From the NCBI RefSeq assembly GCF_004519335.1, contig NZ_SOZD01000008.1, positions 90,843 to 154,842 of the forward strand: a stretch of 64,000 bases of DNA, read 5' to 3'. The translations under genes and the position numbers were made by a program. Shown here piece by piece: positions 1 to 10,254 of this stretch. The DNA is from Jiella endophytica (GTDB lineage Bacteria; Pseudomonadota; Alphaproteobacteria; Rhizobiales; Rhizobiaceae). The stretch's first letter is position 1, and every line of letters begins with the position of its first letter. The notes under the pieces are model-generated. The model made no database searches and was not told where the DNA came from. It saw nothing but the letters and a program-made list of their open reading frames with translations.

Positions 1-588
1 GTCGGCACGGTGGTGATGAACCGGGTGGAGAGCAAGCTCTATCCGGACACCGTCTGCGCCGTGGTCGGCCAGCCGAACCAGTTCGCCCCCGGCGTCCTCT
101 CCCGCTCGATGGGCAAGGGCAGCCGGCTTGCCGCCAACATGGCGACCAAGGTGCTGAAGGGCGGCCGCCACCGCTATGTCGGCAACGCCAAGTTCTTCCA
201 CACCGCCGGCATGACCTTCCCCTACACCAACATGCACTACCTGGTGGAAGCCGGCGGCAACGTCTTCTACGACAAGCGCAAGAACGCCCGCCGCAAGAGC
301 GACCCGGCCTTCGTCAACCCGCCGGGGCTCGAGGCGGCGAACCGCGCCGCGCGGGTGATGCTGCTCGGCTACCAGACGACGCCGGCGCAGCAGAGCTATT
401 CGTCGCCGGCGAAGGTCGCCGTCCGCCGGCAGGCAGCCCCCGAGCCGCAGGCCGTGCCGATGCCGGCAACGCCGCCGGGAGCCGGCATGACCACGATCGC
501 CAGCAATGCCGCACCGAGCAGCGCCGGCGAGGCGGTGCTGCAGCCGATCAGCATCGACGATCTCATCCGCGAAAATGGCGGCTACTGA
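1..588 (+). CDS. Cell wall hydrolase, SleB family (5'-truncated by window edge)
   Basis: The reading frame is open from base 1 (VGTVVMNRV...) to the stop at 588, so the true start lies outside the window. The first 95 or so visible residues match the C-terminal half of the SleB/CwlJ hydrolase domain: an NRV motif, a QF(A/S) segment and a FHT...Y segment ending near FYDKR. Family knowledge: these enzymes cleave peptidoglycan and in Gram-negatives act in the periplasm. The last 90 residues are Ala/Pro-rich and probably disordered. No neighbour on this side can be read. The family call is fairly safe; the substrate bond is not determined. Confidence 0.8.
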   Translation, partial: VGTVVMNRVESKLYPDTVCAVVGQPNQFAPGVLSRSMGKGSRLAANMATKVLKGGRHRYVGNAKFFHTAGMTFPYTNMHYLVEAGGNVFYDKRKNARRKSDPAFVNPPGLEAANRAARVMLLGYQTTPAQQSYSSPAKVAVRRQAAPEPQAVPMPATPPGAGMTTIASNAAPSSAGEAVLQPISIDDLIRENGGY

Positions 589-601
589 GGCGGCGCCGGT
601 C

Positions 602-706
602 CAGCATCGGCCCGAAAATCGAAATCGATTTTCGAAAAAGCACGATGCGGTGAATCAAAGAGATAGCACGTCCTTTGTGCGTCCTATCAGACGCACGGCG
701 CGCTAG
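602..706 (+). repeat. RIME-like intergenic element, copy 1
   Basis: About 100 bp beginning CAGCATCGGCCCGAAAATCG and ending near GACGCACGGCGCG. It contains two inverted repeats: an arm pair around ATCGAAATCGAT (CGAAAATCG/CGATTTTCG), and a second around GTGCGTCCTATCAGACGCAC. Five other copies are present in this window at about 10003, 10941, 17456 (reverse), 17941 and 34199. Size, two-hairpin design and intergenic position recall the RIME elements of rhizobia; identity with a named family is inferred. Confidence 0.8.
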
Positions 707-739
707 CGTCGCAGCAGCCCGCACCGTCGCAGGAGACGC

Positions 740-1642
740 TCAGGCAAAAATCCGGGCGCCGCGGCCGGCGATCTCGCGGAAGCTGGCAAGGACGTGCTCG
801 CGCAGGGCATCGGCAACCGGCCCCGCTCCTTCGCGGTTCATCAGATAGACCCGGTAGTTGCCGAGCGGCGGCAGGCCGCCCGGCGTGTCGAGGCGCACCA
901 GCCTTTGCGACACCACGCTGACGGGCAGCGGCGCGATCGCCAGATCCGCCTCCACCGCTGCGATCTGCGCCTGGCAGTTCTTGCTCGTATAGGCGACGCG
1001 ATAGGCGGCGCCAGCCTTGTCGAGGGCATCGAGTGCCGCCGCCCGCCACAGGCAGCCCTGATCGGCGAGCGCCAGCGGCAGCGGCTCGCGCCTCGCCGCC
1101 GAGCCGTTGCGCAGCCCGATCCAGGCCAGCGGCTCGCTATGCGCCTCGACGGCGAGGAATCCCGGATGCTCGTCCGTCGCCATCAGCGCCACGTCGATCT
1201 CGCCGGCAAGGCACTGGCGGCGGAGTTCGCCGCTCGATTCCAGCCGGACGTCGACATCGACATGCGGATGCGTCGAGGCAAACATCTTCAGGATCAGCGG
1301 GATCGCGAAAATGCCGGCGTCGTAAGGCGCGCCGAGCGAGACCCGCCCCTCGATCGGCGGCTTGCGGAAATACTCCACCACCTCGTCGTTCAGCCGCAGC
1401 ATCTTGCGCGCATAGCCGAGGAAGAATTCGCCGTCGACGGTCAGCTCCACCGACCGTGTCTCGCGGCGAAACAGCGGCCGCCCGAAGGTCTCTTCGAGCT
1501 TCTTCACCTGCAGGCTGACGGCCGAGGGCGAGCGGAACACCCGTTCCGCCGCCCGGGTGAAGTTGCCCGTCTCGCAGATCGCCACGAATGTCCGGGCAAG
1601 ATCGATGTCGAGATTGCCGATCGCCGGCAGCATCTGGTTCAT
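740..1642 (-). CDS. LysR-family transcriptional regulator
   Basis: A 300-residue protein with an N-terminal winged helix (ARTFVAICETGNFTRAAE, then SPSAVSLQVKKLEE) at residues about 10-65 and a LysR substrate-binding domain after residue 90, the usual LTTR layout and length. I chose the ATG at 1642 because AAGG lies 8 bases upstream; an in-frame TTG at 1666 has no good ribosome site. It is divergent from the small DUF1127 gene at 1762, so the 120-base gap probably holds its operator. The AT-rich stretch at about 1659-1700 is a candidate, and TTATCAATGAGATTA fits T-N11-A. The co-inducer and further targets cannot be told from sequence. Confidence 0.92.
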   Translation of the reverse strand: MNQMLPAIGNLDIDLARTFVAICETGNFTRAAERVFRSPSAVSLQVKKLEETFGRPLFRRETRSVELTVDGEFFLGYARKMLRLNDEVVEYFRKPPIEGRVSLGAPYDAGIFAIPLILKMFASTHPHVDVDVRLESSGELRRQCLAGEIDVALMATDEHPGFLAVEAHSEPLAWIGLRNGSAARREPLPLALADQGCLWRAAALDALDKAGAAYRVAYTSKNCQAQIAAVEADLAIAPLPVSVVSQRLVRLDTPGGLPPLGNYRVYLMNREGAGPVADALREHVLASFREIAGRGARIFA

Positions 1643-1761
1643 CACGCTGGCCTTTTTCGTTATCAATGAGATTAGCTCACATTACACGTTAATCCTTTTC
1701 GTTGGACTCATCAATCCCGTTCGCCCACCTTCGCTCTCATCGAAGGGCATAGGAGAACGAG

Positions 1762-2058
1762 ATGTTTCAGTGGGTCTATTCGCCGCGCATCGAAGACACC
1801 GCGGCAAGCAATGTCCGGGCAGGCCGGGCGAACGGCTGGCTGCGCGGCTGGTCGGAGGAGCGGCGGCATCACAAGCTGCGCCGCGACGCGATCGCCACGC
1901 TGCTGCGGGTCGACGACGACGTCCTGCGGGACATCACCGGGCTCGAGCGCCACCAGGTCGAGGCGGCGTCGCGCATGCCGCTGGAGGTCGATGCGCTGAC
2001 GCTTCTGGAGGAGATGCAGCGCCGCCGCCCCGCGTCCAAGCATGGCCGGACGGATTGA
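1762..2058 (+). CDS. DUF1127-type small basic protein
   Basis: A 98-residue protein with a good ribosome site (AGGAG at about 1751). The central part, ATLLRVDDDVLRDITGLERHQVEAA, has the DUF1127 signature of a short helix with a D-(V/R)-L-x-D-I-G-like core, but with a longer N-terminus than the usual 45-70 residue members. Family knowledge: some alphaproteobacterial DUF1127 proteins bind RNA or affect phosphate and RNA turnover; whether that holds here is unknown. Its position opposite the LysR gene suggests LysR control. Confidence 0.75.
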   Translation: MFQWVYSPRIEDTAASNVRAGRANGWLRGWSEERRHHKLRRDAIATLLRVDDDVLRDITGLERHQVEAASRMPLEVDALTLLEEMQRRRPASKHGRTD

Positions 2059-2151
2059 GCATACCCCCGGCTGACAGGCGCATTGCCTTGTCCCCAGAAG
2101 GCCGGGGGTGGCGCGAAGCTGCGGGATGGCGGAACAACCGCCGTCCCGCGA

Positions 2152-4431
2152 TCAGTGGCGAAGGCTGATCGGCGGCCCCACCGGCAGCGTGAATTCGAAG
2201 ACGGCGCCCCGGCGGCTGCTTTGCACCGAGAGCTTCCCGCCATGGGCCTCGACCAGTGAGCGGCTGATATTGAGCCCGAAGCCCATGCCGTTCGGCTTGG
2301 TGGTGGTGAACGGCTCGAACAGCCGCTCGACGATGGACTGGTCCACCCCCATTCCGGTGTCGGCGAAGCTGACGACGATCGTCTCGCCGTTCAGCCGGGT
2401 CGCGACGGTGAGCTTGCGGTCGGACATCTCGGCCATCGCCTCGAGGGCGTTGCCGGTGAGATTGGCGACGATCTGCTGAATGTGCGTACGGTCGACATAG
2501 ACTTCCGGCAGGTCGCTCGCATAGTCGCGCTCGACCAGAATCCGATCGGCCTCGCGGCCCATGAAGACGACGGCAAGGCCGTCCTCGACGATGTCGTTGA
2601 GTCTCGCCGCAGACACATTGGTCTGGCGATTGCCGATGAAGCTGCGCACCCGCTTGACGATCTCGCTGGCGCGGTTGCTCTGCTCGATCGCCTTGCGCGC
2701 ATAGATCAGCGGCTTTGCCTCCAGCTCCATTCCGCCGTCCTGAAGCAGGCGCTGCAGCGCCTTGACGTAGTTGACGACGGCGGTCAGCGGCTGGTTGATC
2801 TCATGGGCAAGCGTTGCGGCCATCTGCCCCGCTGCGGTGACGCGCGAGGTGTGCGCTGCCTCAGCCTGCAGCCTCTGCAGGCTCCGCGCGTCCTGCAGCA
2901 TGCGGGTGATGTCGCGGGTGACGGTCGAGGCGCCGATGATCTCGCCGGAGGCGTTGCGGATCGGCGAAATGGTGAGTTCGACGTCGAGCCGCTCACCAGC
3001 TTTCGACCGGCGGACGGTGCGGAACGATCCGACACGCCGGCCGGCGCGGATCTCGGCCATGAAGCGGTCGAGTTCCTCCATGCGGTCCGGCGGGATGATG
3101 ATGTCGAGCCGCGAGCCGACCGCCTCCGTCGCCGTATAGCCGTAGAGCCTTTCCGCAGCGCCGTTCCACGAGGTGATGACGGCGTCGAGATCCTTGGTCA
3201 GAACCGGATCATGCGAGGATCGGACCAGGGCAAAGAGCAGGGCCTCGCGTTCGATATAGCGTTCGGTCGCCCGGGCGAGTGCCCCGACCTCGCCGCCCGC
3301 TGCGGTCGGCAACTCGACCGGCTGGCCGTTCGTCGCATCGTCGACGGCCTTCGTCAGCTGCCGGATCGGGCGGACGAGCCGGGTCGCCAGAAACACCGCG
3401 AGAAGGACCGCGATCAGGCCGCAGAGCACTGCGCCGAAGAGGCTGCTCGTTCCGATCGAGGACCGCGCCGCCGCGAGGAGGCCGTCGACGCCGGCCGATT
3501 GCAGCAGCGTCACCCGGCGTGATCCGGCCAGCAGCAGCGGCCAGGCAGCAATCGCCTCGGCCTCGCCATTCGCACCCTCGGCAACGATGACGGATGGCTC
3601 CGCCGCATCGAGCGCCGCCGCGATCTGCGGCCAGTCCTGCGGTGCCGTGAAGCTCTTCTCCCGCTCGAAGCCGAACACCCGCTCGGGCGCCGCGGCGTTG
3701 ACGAGGTAGTTTCCCGCTTCGTCGACGAGCCGGATCTTTCCTTCCGCCATGTCGAGATTGCCGAGATGGCGAAACACCGGCCTGAGGTCGACATTGAGGA
3801 TGACGAAATAGTCGCTCGCGACCCCGTCGAGGAGAATGCGCTTGCCGATGCGGATCGTCGGCACGGGCGGATCTTCGACGACGCCGTCCTCTCGATTGTA
3901 GTCGATCGGCGAGACGTAGATGCCGTCGCCCTCCTCGGCGAAGATCCTCTCGAAATAGTCGCGCCTCGCCTTGCTCTGGAGGTCCGCCTCCCCGACCCGC
4001 TGCAGCCGCCCCCCCGGTCCGCGTCGGTCGATGCGCACGATCTCCCGCCCTTCGTTCGCGGTCCCGATCAGCCGCAGCTGATCATATTGCGGCTTGGCCT
4101 GAAGGAGGGCGGTGAATTCCCGCGCGACGTTCGTCGTGAGCCCCGCAGCCTGCGGCGCTTCGCCGCTGCCGGACGGCCGATCGGCGCGGGCGACGTAGTC
4201 GAGGACGGCCGGCATGGAGGCGGCCGCGACGATGTCGTCTTCGGGCGCAGCGAGGTAGCCGTCCAGATAGGAGGCGACGAGACCGGTATTGTCGCTCAGG
4301 CTGTCCAGCGCCAGCGGCAGCGCCACCCGGCTCGTCTGGCCGTAGATCAGAAGGCCGACCGAAAGCGCCGTTGCCACGACCAGACCGACCATCGCCAGGG
4401 ACAGTTTGGTGACCAGGCTCAATGGAGCCAT
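2152..4431 (-). CDS. Membrane PAS sensor histidine kinase
   Basis: A 759-residue kinase. TM1 is at residues about 7-30 and TM2 at about 330-350, with a periplasmic sensor of about 300 residues between them that resembles a double-Cache domain. HAMP follows at 350-395, PAS at about 400-515, HisKA with AHEINQPL (phospho-His about 543), and HATPase with N (TGNALEAM), DTGMGV and GFGLNISRSL. The DHp/ATPase half is FixL/DctB-like. The PAS domain lacks an obvious heme-binding His context, so oxygen sensing is not supported. No response regulator is co-transcribed. The nearest is the lone receiver at 4717 on the other strand, a plausible but unproven partner. Confidence 0.93.
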   Translation of the reverse strand: MAPLSLVTKLSLAMVGLVVATALSVGLLIYGQTSRVALPLALDSLSDNTGLVASYLDGYLAAPEDDIVAAASMPAVLDYVARADRPSGSGEAPQAAGLTTNVAREFTALLQAKPQYDQLRLIGTANEGREIVRIDRRGPGGRLQRVGEADLQSKARRDYFERIFAEEGDGIYVSPIDYNREDGVVEDPPVPTIRIGKRILLDGVASDYFVILNVDLRPVFRHLGNLDMAEGKIRLVDEAGNYLVNAAAPERVFGFEREKSFTAPQDWPQIAAALDAAEPSVIVAEGANGEAEAIAAWPLLLAGSRRVTLLQSAGVDGLLAAARSSIGTSSLFGAVLCGLIAVLLAVFLATRLVRPIRQLTKAVDDATNGQPVELPTAAGGEVGALARATERYIEREALLFALVRSSHDPVLTKDLDAVITSWNGAAERLYGYTATEAVGSRLDIIIPPDRMEELDRFMAEIRAGRRVGSFRTVRRSKAGERLDVELTISPIRNASGEIIGASTVTRDITRMLQDARSLQRLQAEAAHTSRVTAAGQMAATLAHEINQPLTAVVNYVKALQRLLQDGGMELEAKPLIYARKAIEQSNRASEIVKRVRSFIGNRQTNVSAARLNDIVEDGLAVVFMGREADRILVERDYASDLPEVYVDRTHIQQIVANLTGNALEAMAEMSDRKLTVATRLNGETIVVSFADTGMGVDQSIVERLFEPFTTTKPNGMGFGLNISRSLVEAHGGKLSVQSSRRGAVFEFTLPVGPPISLRH

Positions 4432-4716
4432 ACCCGAATGGTCGGGTGGTCAGGCATGACCTTGGCCTTTCAGATCATCGATTTCTGTTACTTCGATACA
4501 ATCAACCCCGCTATCGACAGTCAAATCGACGTGGGCAGACTTCGTCCCGGCCCGATCATTTGTCACTATCAGTTATACTTAGAAAATATCGCCTGATTGC
4601 CTCAGCCAGCTAACAGAGGACTTCGGAAATTACGTATACCCGGGCAAGTTTAAATTCGTTCTATTAGTGAGTCAATAGATGATAATAAAGAAATTTTATT
4701 TGCGTTATTTTCCAAC
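4432..4716. other. AT-rich divergent intergenic region
   Basis: A 285-base gap between the divergent kinase and receiver genes. The part from about 4470 to 4716 is clearly AT-rich against its high-GC surroundings, with runs such as AAGAAATTTTATTTGCG just before the receiver. It must carry both promoters. I see no hairpin or RNA gene. No consensus promoter was placed with confidence. Confidence 0.5.
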
Positions 4717-5145
4717 GTGACCAGACCCGAAAGGATAAGTCCGGTGCAGGGTAGCGGAATAGACCGAGTTCTCATCGTCGAGGATGATTTCCTCGCGGCG
4801 ATGATGTTGTCGCAGATGCTGGAGGAGATCGGCTTCGAGATCTGCGGCACAGCGGCCAGCGAGGATGATGCGGTGCAGGCGGCGATCGATCTCCGCCCGC
4901 ATCTGGTGATCTCCGACTTCCGCCTGAAGAGTGGCGACGGCGTTTCGGCGAGCGAGCGGATCAGGGACTTCGTCGACGTCCCCGTCCTGTTCGTGTCGGG
5001 GAGCAGCGACGAGGTCCGCGGACGCGCTCCCGCGGCCGTCTGCATCGACAAGCCCTATACGCTCGACGGCATCAGGCGCGGTATCCTGACCGTGTTGTCG
5101 GCGCAGGCGCCGGTCATCGAGATGAGCCCGGCCAACTGCAACTGA
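4717..5145 (+). CDS. Single-domain response regulator (receiver only)
   Basis: 142 residues comprising one receiver: acidic pair EDD after beta-1, phospho-acceptor Asp in VISDFRL, Ser/Thr switch in FVSGSS, and Lys in CIDKPY. There is no output domain. The start used is GTG at 4717; an in-frame GTG nine codons later would also keep the whole domain. Lone receivers of this kind commonly relay from HWE or PAS kinases in alphaproteobacteria, and genes for both kinase types flank it. The partner assignment is inference. Confidence 0.9.
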   Translation: MTRPERISPVQGSGIDRVLIVEDDFLAAMMLSQMLEEIGFEICGTAASEDDAVQAAIDLRPHLVISDFRLKSGDGVSASERIRDFVDVPVLFVSGSSDEVRGRAPAAVCIDKPYTLDGIRRGILTVLSAQAPVIEMSPANCN

Positions 5146-5284
5146 GCGATCGCCGGAGACGCGCCGGCAAGTTTCGCCCGTTGCGGCGATGCCTGCGGCT
5201 GCGCGGCGGCCCGAGCGGCACGTCCGTGATGTCCCGAAGCGTACGCCGTGAGGAGATCCCTGGCCCGCAGCTGCTCCGCGCGGC

Positions 5285-6421
5285 TCACTTGATCAACGCC
5301 GCCCGGGCCGCGTCGATGCTGACCGTCAGCCCGTCGGGCCGCCAGTCATAGGTGACCTTGCCGTCGATGCTGCCCGCCACGGCCTGCTGGCACATCCGCG
5401 AGCCGAAACCGATGCGGGTCGGCGGACAGTCGATCGAGGGGCCGTCATATTCGCGCCAGACGATCCGGAAACGGGCTCCCGCCTCTTCGCAGCGGATCGC
5501 CACGCGGCCGTCCGGGCAGGACAGGGAGCCGTATTTCAGCGAATTGGTGCCGAGCTCATGGATGACGAGGGAGATGACCAGCGCAGCCTTCTCGTTCACC
5601 GGCAGCGCGCCCCCCTCGACCGAGATCCGGCCGGAGGAGTCATAGGCCCGGCAGAGCACCTCGATCAGCCCTGCAAGCTCCGCCCTGTCCGATGCGGCGG
5701 CGAGCGGAGACTGTTTCGACACGACATAGTCGTTGGCCGTCGCGAAGGCCTCGATGCGGCCGAGGATCATCTGGGCGAGGCCGGCGCTTCCGGGATGGTT
5801 CTTCGCCGAGATCGTCACGAAACCCGAGACGACCGTGAAGACGTTGCGCATGCGATGCGACATCTCGCGGGCGACGAGGTCCGAGCGCCACTGCTCGGCC
5901 CGCATGCCCGCGACCTTGGTGTCGGTATCGATGTGATTTTCGACGATCGCCGCGATCGTCGTCAGCGCGTCGCGCTGCCAGGCGTTCCATTTGCGGGGCC
6001 GGGCGTCGAGAACCGACAGCGTCCCGAGAAGGCCACCGTCGCGGTCGCGAAGCGGCGTCGCGAGCAGCGAGGCGGCGGGCCCCGTCTCGATCCAGATCGC
6101 CGCCCCTCCTTCGCAGGCCGCCGCGTCGAACTGCAGCTCCACCGGCTGGTCCGACTCGACGACACGGCCGAAGATCTCGAGGGGAAGCGGCTCTTCTGCC
6201 GGCAGGGCGTCGGCGACCTCCCTGCCCTGCGACGCCTTCACCCACTGGCGATGGTCGGAGCCGATGGTGACGATGGCAGCCGGTGCGCGCAGCGTCTGCT
6301 GGGCGAGCCGGCAGAACCGTTCGAGCTGGAGATCGCGATCATCGGGGAGTGGCAGAACGGCGGGATCGCCTCTCAGGATCTCTCCGCCCCATTTGCTTTC
6401 CAGATGCAGCAGACTGCCCAC
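5285..6421 (-). CDS. GAF-HWE-type histidine kinase
   Basis: A 378-residue soluble kinase. An N-terminal GAF domain spans about 25-165 (GTLSVLDARPRKWNAWQRD is typical). An HWE dimerisation/phosphotransfer domain contains SHRMRNVFTVV. The ATPase carries HELGTNSLKYG, the W-x-E of VWREYDGP and the GFGSRM loop that together define the HWE family. There is no transmembrane segment, so it senses a cytosolic cue or is part of a larger complex. It converges on the receiver at 4717 with 139 bases between them. GAF-HWE kinases often work with single-domain receivers. No PhyR-NepR-EcfG genes are visible here. Confidence 0.92.
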   Translation of the reverse strand: MGSLLHLESKWGGEILRGDPAVLPLPDDRDLQLERFCRLAQQTLRAPAAIVTIGSDHRQWVKASQGREVADALPAEEPLPLEIFGRVVESDQPVELQFDAAACEGGAAIWIETGPAASLLATPLRDRDGGLLGTLSVLDARPRKWNAWQRDALTTIAAIVENHIDTDTKVAGMRAEQWRSDLVAREMSHRMRNVFTVVSGFVTISAKNHPGSAGLAQMILGRIEAFATANDYVVSKQSPLAAASDRAELAGLIEVLCRAYDSSGRISVEGGALPVNEKAALVISLVIHELGTNSLKYGSLSCPDGRVAIRCEEAGARFRIVWREYDGPSIDCPPTRIGFGSRMCQQAVAGSIDGKVTYDWRPDGLTVSIDAARAALIK

Positions 6422-6779
6422 AACGCGTCCCCTCGCGGTATTCCGAATCGCTATCTTGAAATTTACTTAAGGGTATCTTCTTCGTCTATCTTAGCTTGAA
6501 TAAGCAAAACTACCTGCTTTAGTCGGCAGAAAATATAAATGCGGATGAACAATCCGGGAACTGAGGCGGGTGGGCGACCCGACCCTTCGCGGCATCGACA
6601 AAACGGTCTGATGTCGAGGGGTGAATCTACAAAAAGAGAGCGGCGTTGAGAGCCTTCAGGGCCGTCCGACCGGCTTTGGGGCCCCGGGCGGGCGGATACC
6701 AGATTCCGCGGACACGCAGTCGAACCCCGCCGTGGCCGAAAAAATGTCCGTCAAACGGAAAGAGCAGGCGGCAGGCCGC
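6422..6779. other. Intergenic region upstream of the HWE kinase
   Basis: 358 bases without a convincing gene. The first 130 or so (to about 6550) are AT-rich and probably hold the kinase promoter, reading left. The rest is GC-rich and lies downstream of yacG. I looked for the tRNA-Phe that often follows yacG in related bacteria and found no cloverleaf. A short stretch with GTTCGA on the minus strand at about 6720 is not part of a tRNA. Confidence 0.4.
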
Positions 6780-6977
6780 TCAGCTCTCCTCGCCCTCGCC
6801 TGTCTGGTCGACGGAAGGTCCGGGAATGACGTAGCTGCCGGAAAGCCACCGATTGAGGTCTACCGCCTTGCAGCGCGGCGAGCAGAAGGGAAAGGTCGCG
6901 CGGTCGGAGGGCTTGCCGCATTCGGGGCACTTGCGCTTCGGGCGCAGCGGCGTCGGTGGTTCGGCTGCCTTGGTCAT
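6780..6977 (-). CDS. yacG: DNA gyrase inhibitor YacG (zinc-ribbon)
   Basis: 65 residues with the YacG zinc ribbon CPECGK...FCSPRCK followed by [15 protein letters not shown], the standard signature and length. Family knowledge: YacG binds GyrB and inhibits gyrase. The ATG overlaps the maf stop by four bases (ATGA), indicating translational coupling in an infA-maf-yacG unit. Confidence 0.95.
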   Translation of the reverse strand: MTKAAEPPTPLRPKRKCPECGKPSDRATFPFCSPRCKAVDLNRWLSGSYVIPGPSVDQTGEGEES

Positions 6978-7954
6978 GGTCGTTCGTCCGCCGACGGCTC
7001 CTTGCGGCGATCGTCATCGCCCGACCGCGGTCCGGCCGGATCGCCCGGCGCGTCAGACGTCGAGGCAGCCTTTTCGTCGCCGGTGGGCCCGCCGACCGCG
7101 ATCGCAAGGCCGTCGGAATGTCCCTCGCCGTCCTTGCGGCGCTCCGCCGGCGCTGCATCCTTGAGTTCGTCATCCGCCACGTCGTCACGCGGCGTCGCCT
7201 GCGCCGGCGGCAGAGCCCGCGGCGGCGGCGCGGCCACCGGCCGGAAGCCCCACTGCCGCTCGTCGCTTAACGCCTCGGCCTTCCGGTCGTCCTCGAAATC
7301 CTCGTCCGGATCCTCGTCCTCGGGCGGCACGTCCATCTGCGGCGCGCGCCAGCGGGCGTGGATGTCGTAGCCCTCGCCGGCAAGCAGCGCCAGGGTCTCG
7401 GCGAGCGGCAGCCCGACGACATTGGTGTAGGAGCCGACCAGCCGGACGACGAAGCTTCCCGCCAGTCCCTGGATCGCGTATCCGCCGGCCTTGCCGCGCC
7501 ATTCGTCCGAGGCGACGTAGCTCTGGATGTCCTGGCGCGACAGCCGCTTGAAGCGCACCCGCGTCTCGATCAGGCGCTGACGCAGGGCGCCGTTCGGTCC
7601 GATGACGCAGACCCCGGTATAGACCCTGTGGGTGCGGCCGGAGAGCGTTCTAAGATTGGCCAGCGCGTCCTCGGCAAGCTCCGCCTTCGGCATGATCTGC
7701 CGGCCGACGGAAACCACCGTGTCTGCCGCGAGGATGGTCGCAGGCCCGTAGTCGAGCTCGCGCAGCCGCCGCGCCGCCACCTCCGCCTTGCCCTTCGACA
7801 GGCGCTTGGCGAGGGAGCGCGGGTGCTCGCTCTTTTGCGGCGTCTCGTCGATGTCGGCCGGCATCAGCCGGTCCGGCTCGACGCCCGCCTGCTGGAGAAG
7901 CGCCAGCCGCCGCGGCGAGCCGGAGGCAAGGACCAGGCGTTGCAAGGAAGACAT
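6974..7954 (-). CDS. maf: Maf-family nucleoside-triphosphate pyrophosphatase with long acidic tail
   Basis: 326 residues. Residues 1 to about 205 are a full Maf domain: [14 protein letters not shown] at the N-terminus, the catalytic AADTVV at about 77 and the GYAIQG / [11 protein letters not shown] segments. Maf enzymes hydrolyse modified or canonical NTPs such as dTTP/UTP as house-cleaning enzymes. The final 116 or so residues are an unusual hydrophilic extension, first acidic ([14 protein letters not shown]), then Pro/Ala/Asp-rich, and look disordered. Typical Maf proteins end near residue 200. The gene is coupled to yacG and 19 bases after infA. Confidence 0.93.
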   Translation of the reverse strand: MSSLQRLVLASGSPRRLALLQQAGVEPDRLMPADIDETPQKSEHPRSLAKRLSKGKAEVAARRLRELDYGPATILAADTVVSVGRQIMPKAELAEDALANLRTLSGRTHRVYTGVCVIGPNGALRQRLIETRVRFKRLSRQDIQSYVASDEWRGKAGGYAIQGLAGSFVVRLVGSYTNVVGLPLAETLALLAGEGYDIHARWRAPQMDVPPEDEDPDEDFEDDRKAEALSDERQWGFRPVAAPPPRALPPAQATPRDDVADDELKDAAPAERRKDGEGHSDGLAIAVGGPTGDEKAASTSDAPGDPAGPRSGDDDRRKEPSADERP

Positions 7955-7973
7955 CCGGGCGCGGCTTCGAGGC

Positions 7974-8192
7974 TTACTTGAAGCGGTAGGTGATGCGACC
8001 CTTGGTCAGGTCGTAGGGCGTCATTTCGACCAGCACCTTGTCGCCGGTCAGGACGCGGATGCGGTTCTTGCGCATCCTGCCCGCCGTGTGGGCGATGATC
8101 TCGTGGTCGTTCTCGAGCTTGATCCGAAATGTCGCATTCGGCAGCAGCTCCGTGACGACGCCCGGAAATTCGAGAACTTCTTCTTTTGCCAT
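7974..8192 (-). CDS. infA: Translation initiation factor IF-1
   Basis: 72 residues matching IF-1 from end to end: [11 protein letters not shown], a beta-barrel S1/OB fold, [16 protein letters not shown] and ending GRITYRFK. It occupies the ribosomal A site during initiation. It is first gene of the infA-maf-yacG run. Confidence 0.98.
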   Translation of the reverse strand: MAKEEVLEFPGVVTELLPNATFRIKLENDHEIIAHTAGRMRKNRIRVLTGDKVLVEMTPYDLTKGRITYRFK

Positions 8193-8496
8193 ACGCTGTG
8201 CGATCCTAGTATTCGTTCGGCTGCGGCGCCCGGACGGGCCGGCGCCGCAAGATGGGGCGATGAGCGGACCGGTGCCGCCGCATCGCGTCGATGTTGCACT
8301 ACGTCAAGACGGCTGGCGTGCCCGACGAAGGTTTTCCCTCGGAAAGTCCTTGCGACGGGCGGCCATGAAGCCGTGTGCGTGCCGAGCCTGGCACGGTCAA
8401 CCGGAAAACGCCCCTTAAATCGGCGCAATCGCCGCAAATTGCAAGCCGGTCCGAAGGCTCCGGGATTTCCGGAAGACGAACGCGGCCGACCCGGCC
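8193..8496. other. Intergenic region between murA and infA
   Basis: 304 bases between the murA stop and the infA start, both on the minus strand. It should hold the murA 3' end and the infA promoter. A minus-strand TTGACC at about 8396-8401 is a possible -35 element, far from the start. No repeat, RNA gene or clear terminator was recognised. Confidence 0.35.
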
Positions 8497-9786
<1,290 letters not shown>

Positions 9787-10002
9787 GAGCGCTCCTGGTG
9801 GCCGGCGATCCGGCAGTGTCCTCGGGTCAAGGGAAGATCGACGGCGGGGTGCCCGGCGACGATCCATCGCCATTGTGGCGTCAAGAAGGGCGGCGCGTTC
9901 CCGCGAGGTACGGCAGCCCGCCATCCTGGCGGCTGTCTCTACACCAATGAATGGAACCTTACAAACCGGTCAGACTTCACTTGCAGCCGATGCCGACGGC
10001 TA

Positions 10003-10106
10003 CAGCACCGGCCCGAAACCCGGAATCGATTTTCGGCAAGGATGATCCGGAGGATCAAAGAGACAGCGTGTCCTCTAGGCGTCCTATCGGACGTACGGCG
10101 CGCGAA
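10003..10106 (+). repeat. RIME-like intergenic element, copy 2
   Basis: About 100 bp starting CAGCACCGGCCCGAAACCCG, with GGAATCGATTTTCGG and then GGCGTCCTATCGGACGTACGG, matching both hairpins of the family with some decay. It lies in the 468-base murA-GFA gap (9787-10254), which otherwise holds the divergent promoters and no gene I can support. Confidence 0.75.
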
Positions 10107-10254
10107 GGCACGAGGCCGTGCGATGGAGCCACTTCGCCGCCGCGAAACCGCATCGGGAAGAGCCGGGGCTGTCTCCTTTGCATAGCCCGACCTGTCGTGC
10201 AGAGAGCCGAAGTCGTCGCTAGGATCGAGCTGTCACGAAATCAGGGAGACGGGC

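Noticed and set aside
2152..4431. FixL assignment for the PAS kinase
   Set aside because: Kinase half is FixL-like, but the PAS domain has no obvious heme His and there is a large periplasmic sensor, unlike FixL.
6640..6780. tRNA-like GTTCGA stretch downstream of yacG
   Set aside because: No D arm, anticodon arm or acceptor pairing could be drawn.
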